Origin: Calditrichota bacterium
GTDB taxonomy: Bacteria > Electryoneota > RPQS01
DNA: 64,000 nt
NCBI GenBank assembly: GCA_020637395.1
Contig: JACJWA010000001.1
Span: 744,001-808,000, forward strand
Direction: 5' to 3'
The first letter of the stretch is position 1, and every line of letters starts with the position of its first letter. Both the position numbers and the translations under genes were made by a program. The notes below the pieces were generated by a model that was not told the origin of the DNA, searched no databases, and saw nothing but the letters and a program-made list of their open reading frames with translations. Positions 1-7,845 of this stretch are shown here, piece by piece.

Positions 1-780
1 AGCACGGTGAGCGGTATGTTGATTCTCTCGACGTACTTGTTGATCGAAGGAACGCCGACGGTCGAGATGCCGCGCTGGGATCTTCTGCTCTTGTTTGCCA
101 GCGGTGCCATCGGAATCGGCGCGGCGGATACGCTGTTCTTCATGATGCTGAACTGGCTCGGTGCGGCGTTGACTTCAATCGTGGATTGTCTCTACAGTCC
201 GACGGTGATTCTGGCGTCCGTGATTTGGCTCGGAGAATCGCTCAGTCTGATCCAACTCTTCGGTGTGCTCTTGATTGTGTCGGCGGTGCTGGAAGCGGTG
301 TGGGTACCGAGGAAAAAGGCGCCTGACGATGCCGAAAAGGCCAAGGGGAATCTTGTCGGAGTGTTGTGGGGAGTGACGGCGATGCTGTGCATGGGCATCA
401 GCATTGTCATCATGAAGCCGCTACTGGATAAATACTCACTCTTGTGGGTGATCGAAATGCGGCAGATCGGCGGCGTCGCGGCGATCCTGATCACACTTGG
501 ACTGATGCGAAACCGGCGGGAGATCTTGAAGTCGCTGCTGATTCGGAGAGGGTGGGGGTGGACGCTCGGCGGGACGTTTATCGGGCAGTATCTCGCTCTG
601 ATGGCCTGGGTTGCGGGAATCAAATACACGCAGGCGTCGCAGGCCTCCGCGATCAATCAGACGAGCAACATCTTCGTCTTCGTTCTGGCCGGACTCCTCC
701 TAAAGGAGCGGCTAACGAAAAAGCGCATCATCGGCATCGTGCTCGCCGTGATCGGAGTTTATCTGGTGACGTTCGGGTAG
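1..780 (+). CDS. DMT/EamA-family transporter, 5' end cut by window
   Basis: An inner-membrane permease of the drug/metabolite transporter superfamily; the substrate cannot be told. The reading frame is open from base 1, so the true start lies upstream (a GTG at 7 is in frame but is probably internal). About 257 residues are visible, against roughly 290-300 for a full ten-helix member, so one or two N-terminal helices are missing. Hydrophobic segments alternate with short loops. The two EamA halves are separated by a charged linker near visible residues 102-113 (rich in K, D, E). The second half ends with the usual pattern of a helix, a KER-type loop and a last hydrophobic helix. It stops at TAG 778-780. 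Family assignment is confident; function is open. Confidence 0.85.
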   Translation, partial: STVSGMLILSTYLLIEGTPTVEMPRWDLLLLFASGAIGIGAADTLFFMMLNWLGAALTSIVDCLYSPTVILASVIWLGESLSLIQLFGVLLIVSAVLEAVWVPRKKAPDDAEKAKGNLVGVLWGVTAMLCMGISIVIMKPLLDKYSLLWVIEMRQIGGVAAILITLGLMRNRREILKSLLIRRGWGWTLGGTFIGQYLALMAWVAGIKYTQASQASAINQTSNIFVFVLAGLLLKERLTKKRIIGIVLAVIGVYLVTFG

Positions 781-1124
781 AGGGCGGAGAAGGGGATGGG
801 GGATGGGGGATGAGGGATGAGGGGATGGGGCCGCTGTATAGTGGTCTCGTTTTGGGCTTCGGGGCCTACTTGAGGACGTGTCATCACGGCAAGTGCGTCG
901 CCTGCGACGCACCTGTGCGCTTCAGGCCAGACACAGATGATCAGTCCGCTGGGTTCCTCTGCGTACAGGTTTGCTACAATCTGTATGCAATATACAATAT
1001 TTTGAGCCTCTTCTCAAGAGGGTGTGGGGGATTTGTGGAACTGGTAAACGGAAGTTCAATAAATATTTGCCGAAAGGGAGGGGAAATTTGGGAGGCGGGG
1101 GTGCTCTTTGATAGTTCTGGGAAC
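781..1124. other. Intergenic region without a gene
   Basis: No convincing coding frame is present. It opens with a G-run tract (792-830) and becomes AT-rich toward the HD gene. An inverted repeat GTTC-TGG-GAAC lies at 1114-1124, just upstream of the -35 element. I see nothing else that can be named. Confidence 0.6.
792..830 (+). repeat. GGGGATG-type short tandem repeat, G-quadruplex-prone
   Basis: Six runs of three to five G are separated by two- to four-base AT or ATGA spacers, directly after the transporter stop codon. This meets the usual rule for a G-quadruplex (at least four G runs with short loops). It is probably a slippage-generated tract; a role in 3' end formation is only a possibility. 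Confidence 0.6.
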
Positions 1125-1153
1125 TTGACAAAGCGATGTTTAGTTGGTACATT
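1125..1153 (+). promoter_or_regulatory. Predicted sigma-70 promoter of the HD/YwgA unit
   Basis: TTGACA (1125-1130), 17-base spacer, TACATT (1148-1153). A second weaker candidate, TTGATA-N17-GATATT, lies at 1198-1226. Both precede the ATG at 1256. Confidence 0.6.
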
Positions 1154-1154
1154 T

Positions 1155-1166
1155 GAACAAATGTTC
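1155..1166 (+). promoter_or_regulatory. LexA-like operator (GAAC-N4-GTTC)
   Basis: GAACAAATGTTC sits two bases after the -10 hexamer, over the expected transcription start. It fits the core of the Gram-positive-type SOS box (CGAACRNRYGTTYC) at GAAC, RNRY and GTTC but not at the outer bases. The position suits a repressor site. Which protein binds it is inference. Confidence 0.35.
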
Positions 1167-1255
1167 TACGTTAGTAATTCAAGATATGTATAACCTGTTG
1201 ATAAAATTGAGGCGATTTCCGATATTGTTTGTGATCTGCTGAAAACTCTATAACT

Positions 1256-1835
1256 ATGAGCAAAACAAAACACGAAGTACGCGATCCGATTCATTCTTTT
1301 GTGTATTACGATAATCGCGAGAGAGGAATAATTGATTCGTGGCCATTTCAAAGGCTAAGAGACATTCATCAACTCGGTCTTGCGCACTTTGTATATCCCA
1401 GCGCACGACACACTAGGTTTGAGCATTCGCTTGGTGTTATGCATCTTGCGGAAAGAATCTTTCTTAGTATTACTGATGGTTCCAATCTGCGTTCCGAAGT
1501 AAAAGATCAATTCTCCGACGAACTAAAAGACTCGCACTCACGGGGGTACTGGCGTGATGCCGTCAGGTTGGCTGCTTTGTGCCATGACATCGGACACTTG
1601 CCGTTTTCACACACAGCAGAGAAAGAAGTGTTGAAAGATGGGGAAGATCACGAAACTATCTCAAAGAAGTTAATCGAGCATGAGTATGTTTCTCAACACT
1701 TGAGAAAAGCACCTACAGTTGATCCAATGCATGTGGTCAAACTTGCTTTGGGTCCAGAAAAGGCGAAAAAAAAGTTTGGGATTGAACTTACTGAGTGGGA
1801 GTCACTACTTTCGGAGATAATAGTTGGTGATGCTT
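1256..1835 (+). pseudogene. HD-domain phosphohydrolase, 5' half (split by IS3 element)
   Basis: N-terminal part of a COG1078-type HD-superfamily phosphohydrolase, the family that includes dNTPase/SAMHD1-like enzymes. The conserved opening (RDPIHSF, FQRLRDIHQLG, HTRFEHSLG with His57) and the metal pair His110-Asp111 in CHDIGHLPFSH are intact. The frame continues 14 codons into the inserted element and stops at 1879, giving a 207-residue truncated product. The insertion falls in the codons of the motif DAFGADRIDYL, so the last metal-binding Asp is left on the other side and this half should lack HD activity. Removing the element and one CTT copy restores a single frame of about 455 residues. 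Base composition is clearly more AT-rich than aspS or phoH nearby. Confidence 0.88.
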
Positions 1836-1848
1836 TGGACTGCACCCC
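1836..1848 (+). repeat. Left terminal inverted repeat of the IS
   Basis: TGGACTGCACCCC; one mismatch to the right end over 13 bases. Similarity continues more loosely inward (TGGAG and TCCAA blocks). Confidence 0.9.
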
Positions 1849-1875
1849 AAATATTGGAGTCGGTATCCAATTAGT

Positions 1876-2679
1876 TTAGGCGGCGTTTTGGGTTTGATTG
1901 TATTGAAGTTCGAACTCGGCGGGCGGGGTGTAGCCGAGAGCCGAGTGTAATCGTTCTGAGTTGTAAACCTGTTCGATAAACCGTCCGATCTGCCTCCGTG
2001 CCTCTTCGGGGGTGCGGTAGTCGGACAGATAGACTTCTTCTTTCTTGAGGGTTTTGAAGAAGCTTTCGGCCACGGCGTTGTCGTACGGATTACCTTTGCG
2101 CGACATGCTGATGTGAACGCCATGCTGCTTGAGTAGATCGGTGTACGCATGACAAGCGTATTGCACACCGCGATCACTGTGATGGATCAAGCCCGGTGCC
2201 GGTTTGCGTTCGGCAAGAGCCATGGTCATTGCCTCGATGACCAGATCGGCTTCGAGACTTTTCGACAGCGCCCAGCCCACGACCTTGCGTGAGAACGCAT
2301 CAAGGATCACAGCGAGATAGACAAAGCCCAGCGGCAAACGGATGTAGGTGATGTCCGCCACCCAAATGCGATCAAGCGCAGTGGGCCACTGGTTCTGATA
2401 GAGGTTCGGATAGACTGGAAGCGTATGTCTGCTGTCCGTGGTGATCGTAAATCCGCGCAGCGGTCTGACCAGCAGATCTGATTCTTTCATGATATTCAAG
2501 ACGAGCTTGCGGTTTACAATCACACCTTGCCGATGCAGCTCGGCGGTGATGCGCCGATAGCCATAACCGGCTTTGTTAAACGCCAACGTTTCTATCCGGT
2601 CCTGCAAATCGAGTCTTCGCGCCAGGCGGTCATCCGCCGTGCGTGAACGGTAGTAATATGTGCTCTCCGGAAGATCCAT
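1876..2679 (-). CDS. IS3-family transposase OrfB (DDE catalytic subunit)
   Basis: 267 residues with the HTH_21-type N-terminal part (motif KAGYGYRRI near residue 35) followed by an RNase-H-fold integrase core (rve). The acidic triad is visible as the Asp of WVADITYI, the Asp of HSDRGVQY and the Glu of NAVAESFFKTLK. It cuts and joins the element ends. Its ATG overlaps the TGA of orfA by one base (2679). The -1 frame is open from the A8 tract in orfA into this gene, so the active product is probably an OrfAB fusion made by frameshifting. No damage is seen. Confidence 0.95.
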   Translation of the reverse strand: MDLPESTYYYRSRTADDRLARRLDLQDRIETLAFNKAGYGYRRITAELHRQGVIVNRKLVLNIMKESDLLVRPLRGFTITTDSRHTLPVYPNLYQNQWPTALDRIWVADITYIRLPLGFVYLAVILDAFSRKVVGWALSKSLEADLVIEAMTMALAERKPAPGLIHHSDRGVQYACHAYTDLLKQHGVHISMSRKGNPYDNAVAESFFKTLKKEEVYLSDYRTPEEARRQIGRFIEQVYNSERLHSALGYTPPAEFELQYNQTQNAA

Positions 2680-3035
2680 CAGCGCACATCCTTCTTGCGC
2701 CGTGAGCGTTCCGCGCTTGGTGACGACTGCCGTTCGGCGTTCTGCTGCTCCAGATAGCGGGAGGTTTTTTTTAGGAACTCGATCTGCTCTTCCTTCTTCC
2801 CGACTAACCGCTGCAGCTCCGCCACTTGAAGTTCCAACGCCCGCACTTCGGGCGAAACCGCGCCGGTCGCCCCTCCCCCCAGGCGACCGGATTTGTACGC
2901 CTTCTGCCAGAGCAGAATCGTGTTCGCTGACACATTGTGCCGGCGCGCTACCGCAGCCTGACTCGCTCCTTGAAGCACCTCCTGAACCACCTGAACCTTA
3001 AACTCATCCGAAAACCTGCGTCGCTGACCTGACAT
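2679..3035 (-). CDS. IS3-family transposase OrfA (HTH DNA-binding subunit)
   Basis: 118 residues. The first ~55 form a Tnp_1 helix-turn-helix (RRRFSDEFKVQVVQEVL, then QAAVARRHNVSANTILLWQKAY) that recognises the element ends. A coiled-coil leucine/heptad segment follows (residues ~68-100, with ALELQVAELQRLVGKKEEQIEFL), as in IS3 proteins, where it drives multimerisation. It is the upstream gene of the orfA-orfB pair. In the absence of frameshifting it would act as a regulator or inhibitor of transposition. Confidence 0.95.
   Translation of the reverse strand: MSGQRRRFSDEFKVQVVQEVLQGASQAAVARRHNVSANTILLWQKAYKSGRLGGGATGAVSPEVRALELQVAELQRLVGKKEEQIEFLKKTSRYLEQQNAERQSSPSAERSRRKKDVR
2765..2772 (-). 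other. Programmed -1 frameshift slippery site (A8)
   Basis: On the minus strand the orfA frame reads CTA AAA AAA ACC. Slipping one base back gives a frame open without stops through the orfB ATG, and the joined region leads into orfB residues MDLPESTYYY. This is the standard IS3 strategy for making OrfAB. Confidence 0.75.
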
Positions 3036-3096
3036 CCTGCACTCCTTTCTCCAATCCCCCTAAACTAACACTTCTTGGAGACTCTCTCCAGCCCTC

Positions 3097-3109
3097 GGGG
3101 TGCAGTGCA
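3097..3109 (-). repeat. Right terminal inverted repeat of the IS
   Basis: GGGGTGCAGTGCA on the + strand, the complement of the left end with one mismatch. The CTT target duplicate follows at 3110-3112. Confidence 0.9.
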
Positions 3110-3112
3110 CTT

Positions 3113-3900
3113 TTGGTGCAGATAGAATAGACTACTTGCTTCGTGATTCATATCACTTGGGAGTTCCATACGGACAATTTGATCATATTAGGTTGGTCGA
3201 TTCACTGCGCATTCTCAGAGTCCCAGCGGCAGATGAAGGACCGTTCAGTTCTGCTTCAAGGACTTTTCAACTAGGAGTGGAGAGCGGTGTTCTCAGAACT
3301 GTAGAGAGCCTTCTTCTTGCAAGGTACCATATGCATAGTCAAGTTTATTTTCATCCCGTTGTTAAAGCATATGAACTACTTCTAATTGATTTTATGAAAG
3401 AAATGTACAGCGAGGTGGACTTGAGTTCTCTTGATGTTTTTTTGGAGCATACTGATAGTAGTGTGTATTCAAGATTGTTTAGCTCTGGACTAAAGACAGA
3501 TGGCAATAAATATGATAATGCAGATAGAATTCTGAAGCGTAGACACTTTAGACAACTATATACGCGGAACAGAAAGGATGACAAGAGAAATCTTGATGCA
3601 TTTGCTCTTGTTGAGAAAGCGGCTCACAATGAGTTTGGCGTAGGGGTAAAGTCGCTCAATATATTACCTAAAGACCAAGTCTTTCGATTCCTTGTTGAAG
3701 ATGATGATTATGTTGTGTCATATGTGAATGATGTTTCTAATATCGATGAAGAAATTCCGAAGCCTAGTTTTCAATGTGTTTATGTTGACCCAGCTCGACT
3801 AAATGAGGCAAAGGAATGGTTGAAAGCAAAAAAACAAGAAATACTTGACTCGTCACTTGATGAGGAACCAATCAACAAGGAGGAGACGAAGAGTGAGTAG
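3113..3900 (+). pseudogene. HD-domain phosphohydrolase, 3' half (split by IS3 element)
   Basis: Continuation of the gene starting at 1256. With the CTT duplicate joined, it resumes at the conserved FGADRIDYLLRDSYHLGVPYG segment that carries the last catalytic Asp, then the helical C-terminal region of COG1078 proteins (VESGVLRTVESLLLARYHM; HPVVKAYELLL). It ends in an acidic, Lys-rich tail. Apart from the insertion it has no stops or frameshifts, which fits a recent break. It overlaps the GTG start of the next gene by 8 bp, so the two genes were one transcription unit. Any translation of this fragment would need a fortuitous start. Confidence 0.88.
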
Positions 3901-4411
3901 TCTTAAGCAGGCAGCAATACTTGCTCAGTTGATAGATCAGCTCCGTTGCCGCGGAAGTTGGGCTGGTGAAACACATATCCAGAAGGCTTGCTTCTTAATG
4001 CAGAACCTTTTTGGTGGTGAGAACGAGTATGAGTTTGTTCTCTACCATTATGGTCCGTTCTCTTTTGATTTAAGAGATAAGCTCGAAAATATGTTGGCTG
4101 AAGGATTTGTTACACTAGATCATGAGTTTGGTTATGGCCCCAAGTTTAGGGTTACGGATTGTGGTAAGGAGCTAATGGAGAAGTTTCCGAATGCACTCAG
4201 TAATAGGTCTGATAAAATCAAGAAAACAGCAGAGTTTATTAGGAATCGAAATGCAGGAGAATTGGAGCGAACGTCCACGGCGCTTTACCTTTTATTGGAG
4301 AATCCAAAAACTTCAGAAGATGGTATCGCCGACAAACTGGTGCAGGTCAAGCCTCATGTTCTTCGTGATGCAGCGCTTGATGCAGTGAAGGAAGTTAAGG
4401 GATACATGTAG
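3893..4411 (+). CDS. YwgA-like uncharacterised protein
   Basis: About 172 residues from GTG 3893, chosen because AAGGAGG lies nine bases upstream (3877-3883) and the longer in-frame ATG at 3845 would sit deep inside the HD gene. The protein looks like the YwgA family (small, helical, winged-helix-like). Visible are a Q-K-A-CFLMQNLFG segment, then YEFVLYHYGPFSFDLRDKL, then an E-GFV strand. Function is unknown. From memory, Bacillus subtilis has an HD protein gene (ywfO) next to ywgA, which would make this a conserved pair. The overlap with the HD gene points to translational coupling, now broken by the IS unless transcription starts within or after it. AT-rich like its partner. Confidence 0.7.
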   Translation: MSSLKQAAILAQLIDQLRCRGSWAGETHIQKACFLMQNLFGGENEYEFVLYHYGPFSFDLRDKLENMLAEGFVTLDHEFGYGPKFRVTDCGKELMEKFPNALSNRSDKIKKTAEFIRNRNAGELERTSTALYLLLENPKTSEDGIADKLVQVKPHVLRDAALDAVKEVKGYM

Positions 4412-4482
4412 AAAGCCATTCCAGAATCTGCCTTGCTTCTCCCCAAAAATTCTCCCATATTACCTTTGAACGCAGACTCATG

Positions 4483-4509
4483 CGCCGCCTGTTTGGGCGG
4501 CGCTGTTAT
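4483..4509 (+). terminator. Intrinsic terminator after the YwgA-like gene
   Basis: Perfect 7-bp stem CGCCGCC/GGCGGCG (4483-4489 and 4496-4502) with loop TGTTTG, followed by CTGTTATTT. Confidence 0.65.
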
Positions 4510-4533
4510 TTGTAGATAGAACAAAATCTTGCA

Positions 4534-4651
4534 GATTCCGGCGGGGAACCGCACTTCGTGCTAAATCCCCGCTCGGCGAGGGATTCCGGCGGGGTTTGGA
4601 GACCCCGCTCGGGGAAACAAACCATTGCGGGTCTGGAGACCCACAACGGCG
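4534..4651. repeat. Cluster of short REP-like palindromes upstream of aspS
   Basis: GATTCCGGCGGGG occurs twice (4534-4546 and 4582-4594). Two hairpins carry the same TGGA loop (stem GCGGGGT/ACCCCGC near 4589-4608 and GGGTC/GACCC near 4629-4642). CCCCGCTCGG also occurs twice. They look like dispersed repetitive palindromic units in the space before aspS. Confidence 0.55.
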
Positions 4652-4655
4652 GGAA

Positions 4656-6443
4656 ATGACTATGACTATTCGAACGCATACATGCGGGGCGCTGCGTAAG
4701 AGCGACTCCGGGAAAACGGTGGTCCTCCAGGGCTGGGTGGCGCGGGCGCGTGACCTTGGCGGATTGGTGTTTATTGACCTGCGCGACCGTTACGGCAAGA
4801 CCCAGGTTGTGGTCGAGCCGGAGCAGGCCGCCGTCATTCAGATCGCCCACGACCTGAAAAGCGAATGGGTGATTGAAGTGACCGGCGTCGTGCGCGCGCG
4901 GCCCGACGGCATGATCAACGCCGACCTGCCGACGGGCGAAGTGGAACTCGTGGCCACCGGGATCGAGGTGCTGAACCGCTGCCCCGAGCTGCCGTTCCAA
5001 ATCGAATCGCAGGACAAAGCTTCCGATGAGCTTCGCCTGAAGTACCGCTACCTCGATCTGCGCCGCACCGAATTGCAGGAAGTTCTCATCCTCCGGCACA
5101 AGGTCGCGAACATCGCCCGCAACCATTTTACCGAGCAAGGCTTCATTGAAGTGGAAACGCCGTGTCTGGTGAAGAGCACGCCCGAAGGCGCGCGCGACTA
5201 TCTGGTGCCAAGCCGTGTCTTCCCGCATCAGTTCTACGCGCTGCCGCAGTCGCCGCAGATCTACAAACAGATTCTGATGGTCGCGGGATTCGACAAATAC
5301 TTTCAAATCTGCAAGTGTTTCCGCGACGAAGACCTGCGCAGCGACCGCCAGCCGGAGTTCACACAGATTGACGTCGAGATGTCCTTCGCCACGCGCGACG
5401 GCGTGTTCGCCGTGGTCGAAGAGCTGTGGGTGAAAATTCTTCGCGACGTCTGGGGAGTTGAGCTGCCCATGCCCCTGAAGCGTTTGACCTACAACGAATG
5501 CATCGAGCACTACGGTTCTGACAAGCCCGACCTGCGCTACGATCTGCGCTTTGAAAACGTCACGTCACACGTGCAAGACACGGAGTTCCGTGTGATTCGC
5601 GGCGCGCTGGATGACGGCGGAGTCGTGATTGGTCTGCGTGTGCCGGGACAGGCGGAGCTTTCGCGCAAGCAGTTCGGCGAAGTGGAAGAGCTTGCCAAAG
5701 CCGCAGGCTTGGGCGGCATTCTGCCGATCAAGATTACCGCCGAAGGTTTCTCAGGTGTGATGTCGGGCAAAGTGGACGATGCGGCACTTGCGAAGATTGT
5801 CCAACAGCTCAAGGGCGAAGTAGGCGATCTGCTCTTGCTGGCCGTAGGGAAGAAGAGCAAAGTCCTGAAGTCACTCGGTGTCCTGCGCATCAAGCTCGCG
5901 GAGCATTTCAAACTCTTCGATCCCGCCGATCATCGCAAAGTCTCGATGTTCTGGGTTGTGGACTTTCCGCTCTTCGAAAAAGACGAAGAAACCGGCGAAG
6001 TCTTCCCTGCGCATCATCCGTTCACGGGATTCAATCCCGAAGACGCGGACAGGCTTGATACGGAACCGTGGAATGTGCGCAGCACGTCCTATGATCTCGT
6101 CATGAACGGCAACGAATTGCTCTCCGGTTCGATCCGTATTCATGATCCCATTCTGCAAGCCAAGATCTTCAAGTTACTGGGTATCTCGGACGAGGAGGCC
6201 AAACTTCGCTTCGGTTTCTTGGTGGATGCGCTGAAGTTCGGGGCTCCTCCGATGGGAGGCTTTGCCTTGGGCTTCGACCGGATGATCATGGTGTTGACAA
6301 ATCGTCCGATTCGGGACGTGATTGCCTTCCCCAAGACCACCCTTGCCCAGTCCCTGATGGACGGCAGTCCGTCGCCTGTTGATCTTAAACTCTTGTCAGA
6401 CTTGCAAATAGCTCTTGCGCCCGCGTCTCCGCAGAAGGGCTGA
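4656..6443 (+). CDS. aspS: Aspartyl-tRNA synthetase
   Basis: Charges tRNA-Asp with aspartate in the cytoplasm. About 595 residues, the normal size of bacterial-type AspRS. Domains in order: OB-fold anticodon-binding domain (about 1-110, LQGWVARARDLGGLVFIDLRD), class II core with motif 2 (CFRDEDLRSDRQPEFTQID), the bacterial GAD insertion (about 290-410), and motif 3 near the C-terminus (GFALGFDRMIMVL). The ATG at 4656 is preferred over the in-frame ATG at 4596 because the protein family begins at MTIRTHTCGAL. The 20-residue extension would be translated from the palindromic repeat region. Stands alone, closed by a strong terminator at 6532. Whether it also charges tRNA-Asn cannot be told here. 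Confidence 0.97.
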   Translation: MTMTIRTHTCGALRKSDSGKTVVLQGWVARARDLGGLVFIDLRDRYGKTQVVVEPEQAAVIQIAHDLKSEWVIEVTGVVRARPDGMINADLPTGEVELVATGIEVLNRCPELPFQIESQDKASDELRLKYRYLDLRRTELQEVLILRHKVANIARNHFTEQGFIEVETPCLVKSTPEGARDYLVPSRVFPHQFYALPQSPQIYKQILMVAGFDKYFQICKCFRDEDLRSDRQPEFTQIDVEMSFATRDGVFAVVEELWVKILRDVWGVELPMPLKRLTYNECIEHYGSDKPDLRYDLRFENVTSHVQDTEFRVIRGALDDGGVVIGLRVPGQAELSRKQFGEVEELAKAAGLGGILPIKITAEGFSGVMSGKVDDAALAKIVQQLKGEVGDLLLLAVGKKSKVLKSLGVLRIKLAEHFKLFDPADHRKVSMFWVVDFPLFEKDEETGEVFPAHHPFTGFNPEDADRLDTEPWNVRSTSYDLVMNGNELLSGSIRIHDPILQAKIFKLLGISDEEAKLRFGFLVDALKFGAPPMGGFALGFDRMIMVLTNRPIRDVIAFPKTTLAQSLMDGSPSPVDLKLLSDLQIALAPASPQKG

Positions 6444-6531
6444 TTTCCAGAATGAACTGTCCCGGACACCTGTTCCAAGTCCCGAATTAACAGGTTTCTA
6501 ACGGGCTTATCCACAGACAGAATCTTTTTCG

Positions 6532-6567
6532 CGGGCCGCAAGTTTATTGACTTGCGGCCCGTTTTTT
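6532..6567 (+). terminator. Strong intrinsic terminator of aspS
   Basis: Perfect 12-bp stem CGGGCCGCAAGT/ACTTGCGGCCCG (6532-6543, 6550-6561), six-base loop, six T. Confidence 0.93.
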
Positions 6568-6671
6568 GTTAATTTACAACTGTGGTCAGCTTAGTGAAGC
6601 ATAGGTAACCGCGACACCCACACTGAGTGGATAAGTACCGAAGTAAGAACCAGATTGCTTGTACCAGGTGT

Positions 6672-6709
6672 ACCTCCGGCGGTCGTGCTGACCGTTGTGA
6701 GGTATTTTT
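6672..6709 (+). terminator. Terminator-like hairpin in the phoH leader
   Basis: A 13-pair stem (6672-6684 with 6690-6703, one bulged T and two G-U pairs), five-base loop, then ATTTTTT. It lies 104 bases past the aspS terminator and 15 bases before the phoH Shine-Dalgarno. It is either a second back-up terminator or an attenuator controlling phoH. I found no clear promoter between the two hairpins (6569-6671). Confidence 0.6.
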
Positions 6710-6759
6710 TGTTGGATGAACCTTAAGGAGGCTGGACGCTGAGTCAAAGATCTGCTGCC

Positions 6760-7845
6760 ATGCAACAAGCTCCGCAAGACTTCATTGAGATCGTCGAACT
6801 GCCCGTCGAAGAAGGCGTCTTGCGACCGCTGCTTGGACCCAACGACGAAAATCTGCGCTACCTTCAGCGCATGATCAGCTCCAAAGTGACCGCGCGCCGC
6901 GAGAAGGTTTTGATTCGCGGAACACAGCAAGATAACCTCGAAGCTGTAGAGGTCATCATGGAGATGGTCGCCATTACCAGAAAGCAAGGACACTTGACAC
7001 GCGGCGACATTGACCGCGTCTTGAGAATCTCCGGCACGCCGGACAGCAGCGTGCAGCGGGAACTGCATGCCGATCCCGATGCGCCGTTTGCGACGATGTT
7101 TCGCGCGGGAGACCGGACCTACAATCCGCGCACGTCCGGTCAGAATGAGTATTGGGAAGCCATTCAACGCAATGAACTGACCTTCGCGCTGGGACCCGCT
7201 GGAACCGGCAAGACCTTTATCGCCGTCGCGTGCGCCGTGCAGATGTTTCAAGCCGGAAGATTCGATCGGATCATACTCGTGCGGCCCGTGGTGGAAGCAG
7301 GAGAGAGTCTGGGCTTCCTGCCGGGTGACGTGCGCGAAAAAGTTGACCCGTACTTCCGCCCGATCTACGACGCGCTGATGAAAATGATACCCGCGGACCG
7401 ACTGCGCAAGCTGCTCGACCGTCAGATCATCGAAATCGCGCCGCTCGCGTACATGCGCGGACGGACGCTGGATAACGCCTTCCTGATTCTGGACGAAGCT
7501 CAGAACACGACCAACGGCCAGATGAAAATGTTCTTGACGCGCATGGGTGAGCACTCTAAAGCCGTGATCACAGGAGACATGACGCAGATTGACCTGCCGC
7601 GCAAAGGCGAGAGCGGATTGATCGGGCTCGAAGCGATTCTTGAGAATATTCCCGGAATTCAGTTTATTAAGTTGAAATCCTCGGACGTTGTGCGTCACCC
7701 GCTCGTGGGGCACATTGTCCGAGCCTACGACCGACACGCAAAATCCCACGCGGAGCAGAGCGACTCCGCCTCATCCGAAACAGGCGAAGCGATCGGCAAG
7801 CTGCCCGCGCACTCGGAGCTGCCGCACTCCACCTCAGATGAATGA
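6760..7845 (+). CDS. phoH: PhoH-family ATPase (YbeZ-like)
   Basis: 361 residues. PhoH-like P-loop ATPase, a family tied to RNA metabolism and, with YbeY, to 16S rRNA maturation. An N-terminal KH-like region (about 1-110) is followed by the PhoH domain with Walker A GPAGTGKT near residue 145 and Walker B LILDEAQN; KSSDVVRHPLVG follows near the end of the domain. The acidic/Ser-rich tail of about 35 residues is an extension. The start is uncertain: a strong AAGGAGG at 6725-6731 lies 28 bases before ATG 6760 but only seven bases before an in-frame CTG at 6739, which would add seven residues. Overlaps ybeY by 8 bp in the conserved phoH-ybeY-corC order. Confidence 0.93.
   Translation: MQQAPQDFIEIVELPVEEGVLRPLLGPNDENLRYLQRMISSKVTARREKVLIRGTQQDNLEAVEVIMEMVAITRKQGHLTRGDIDRVLRISGTPDSSVQRELHADPDAPFATMFRAGDRTYNPRTSGQNEYWEAIQRNELTFALGPAGTGKTFIAVACAVQMFQAGRFDRIILVRPVVEAGESLGFLPGDVREKVDPYFRPIYDALMKMIPADRLRKLLDRQIIEIAPLAYMRGRTLDNAFLILDEAQNTTNGQMKMFLTRMGEHSKAVITGDMTQIDLPRKGESGLIGLEAILENIPGIQFIKLKSSDVVRHPLVGHIVRAYDRHAKSHAEQSDSASSETGEAIGKLPAHSELPHSTSDE

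Larger units (their letters stand above)
1836..3109 (-). mobile_element. Intact IS3-family insertion sequence (IS150-like ends)
   Basis: The 1,274-bp element carries two overlapping genes on the minus strand. Its ends are an imperfect inverted repeat beginning TGGACTGCACCCC on the left (1836-1848) and, read inward, TGCACTGCACCCC on the right (3097-3109). It is flanked by direct repeats CTT at 1833-1835 and 3110-3112. A 3-bp duplication, orfA/orfB order, a DDE transposase and a slippery A8 tract are all typical of IS3. The intact frames and exact target duplication suggest a recent insertion. Its GC content is closer to the chromosome than to the AT-rich gene it interrupts. Confidence 0.95.

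Noticed and set aside
444..1193. 249-codon + strand frame overlapping the transporter end
   Set aside because: It is the transporter in another frame followed by the G-rich repeat, with no family similarity.
3845..3892. Upstream in-frame ATG for the YwgA-like protein
   Set aside because: It would add 16 basic residues read from inside the HD gene and has no ribosome site, whereas GTG 3893 has AAGGAGG at nine bases.
6507..6515. TTATCCACA (perfect DnaA box) here and again at 16550-16558
   Set aside because: Two isolated 9-mers 10 kb apart, without clustering, an AT-rich unwinding element, or dnaA/dnaN nearby, do not make an origin.
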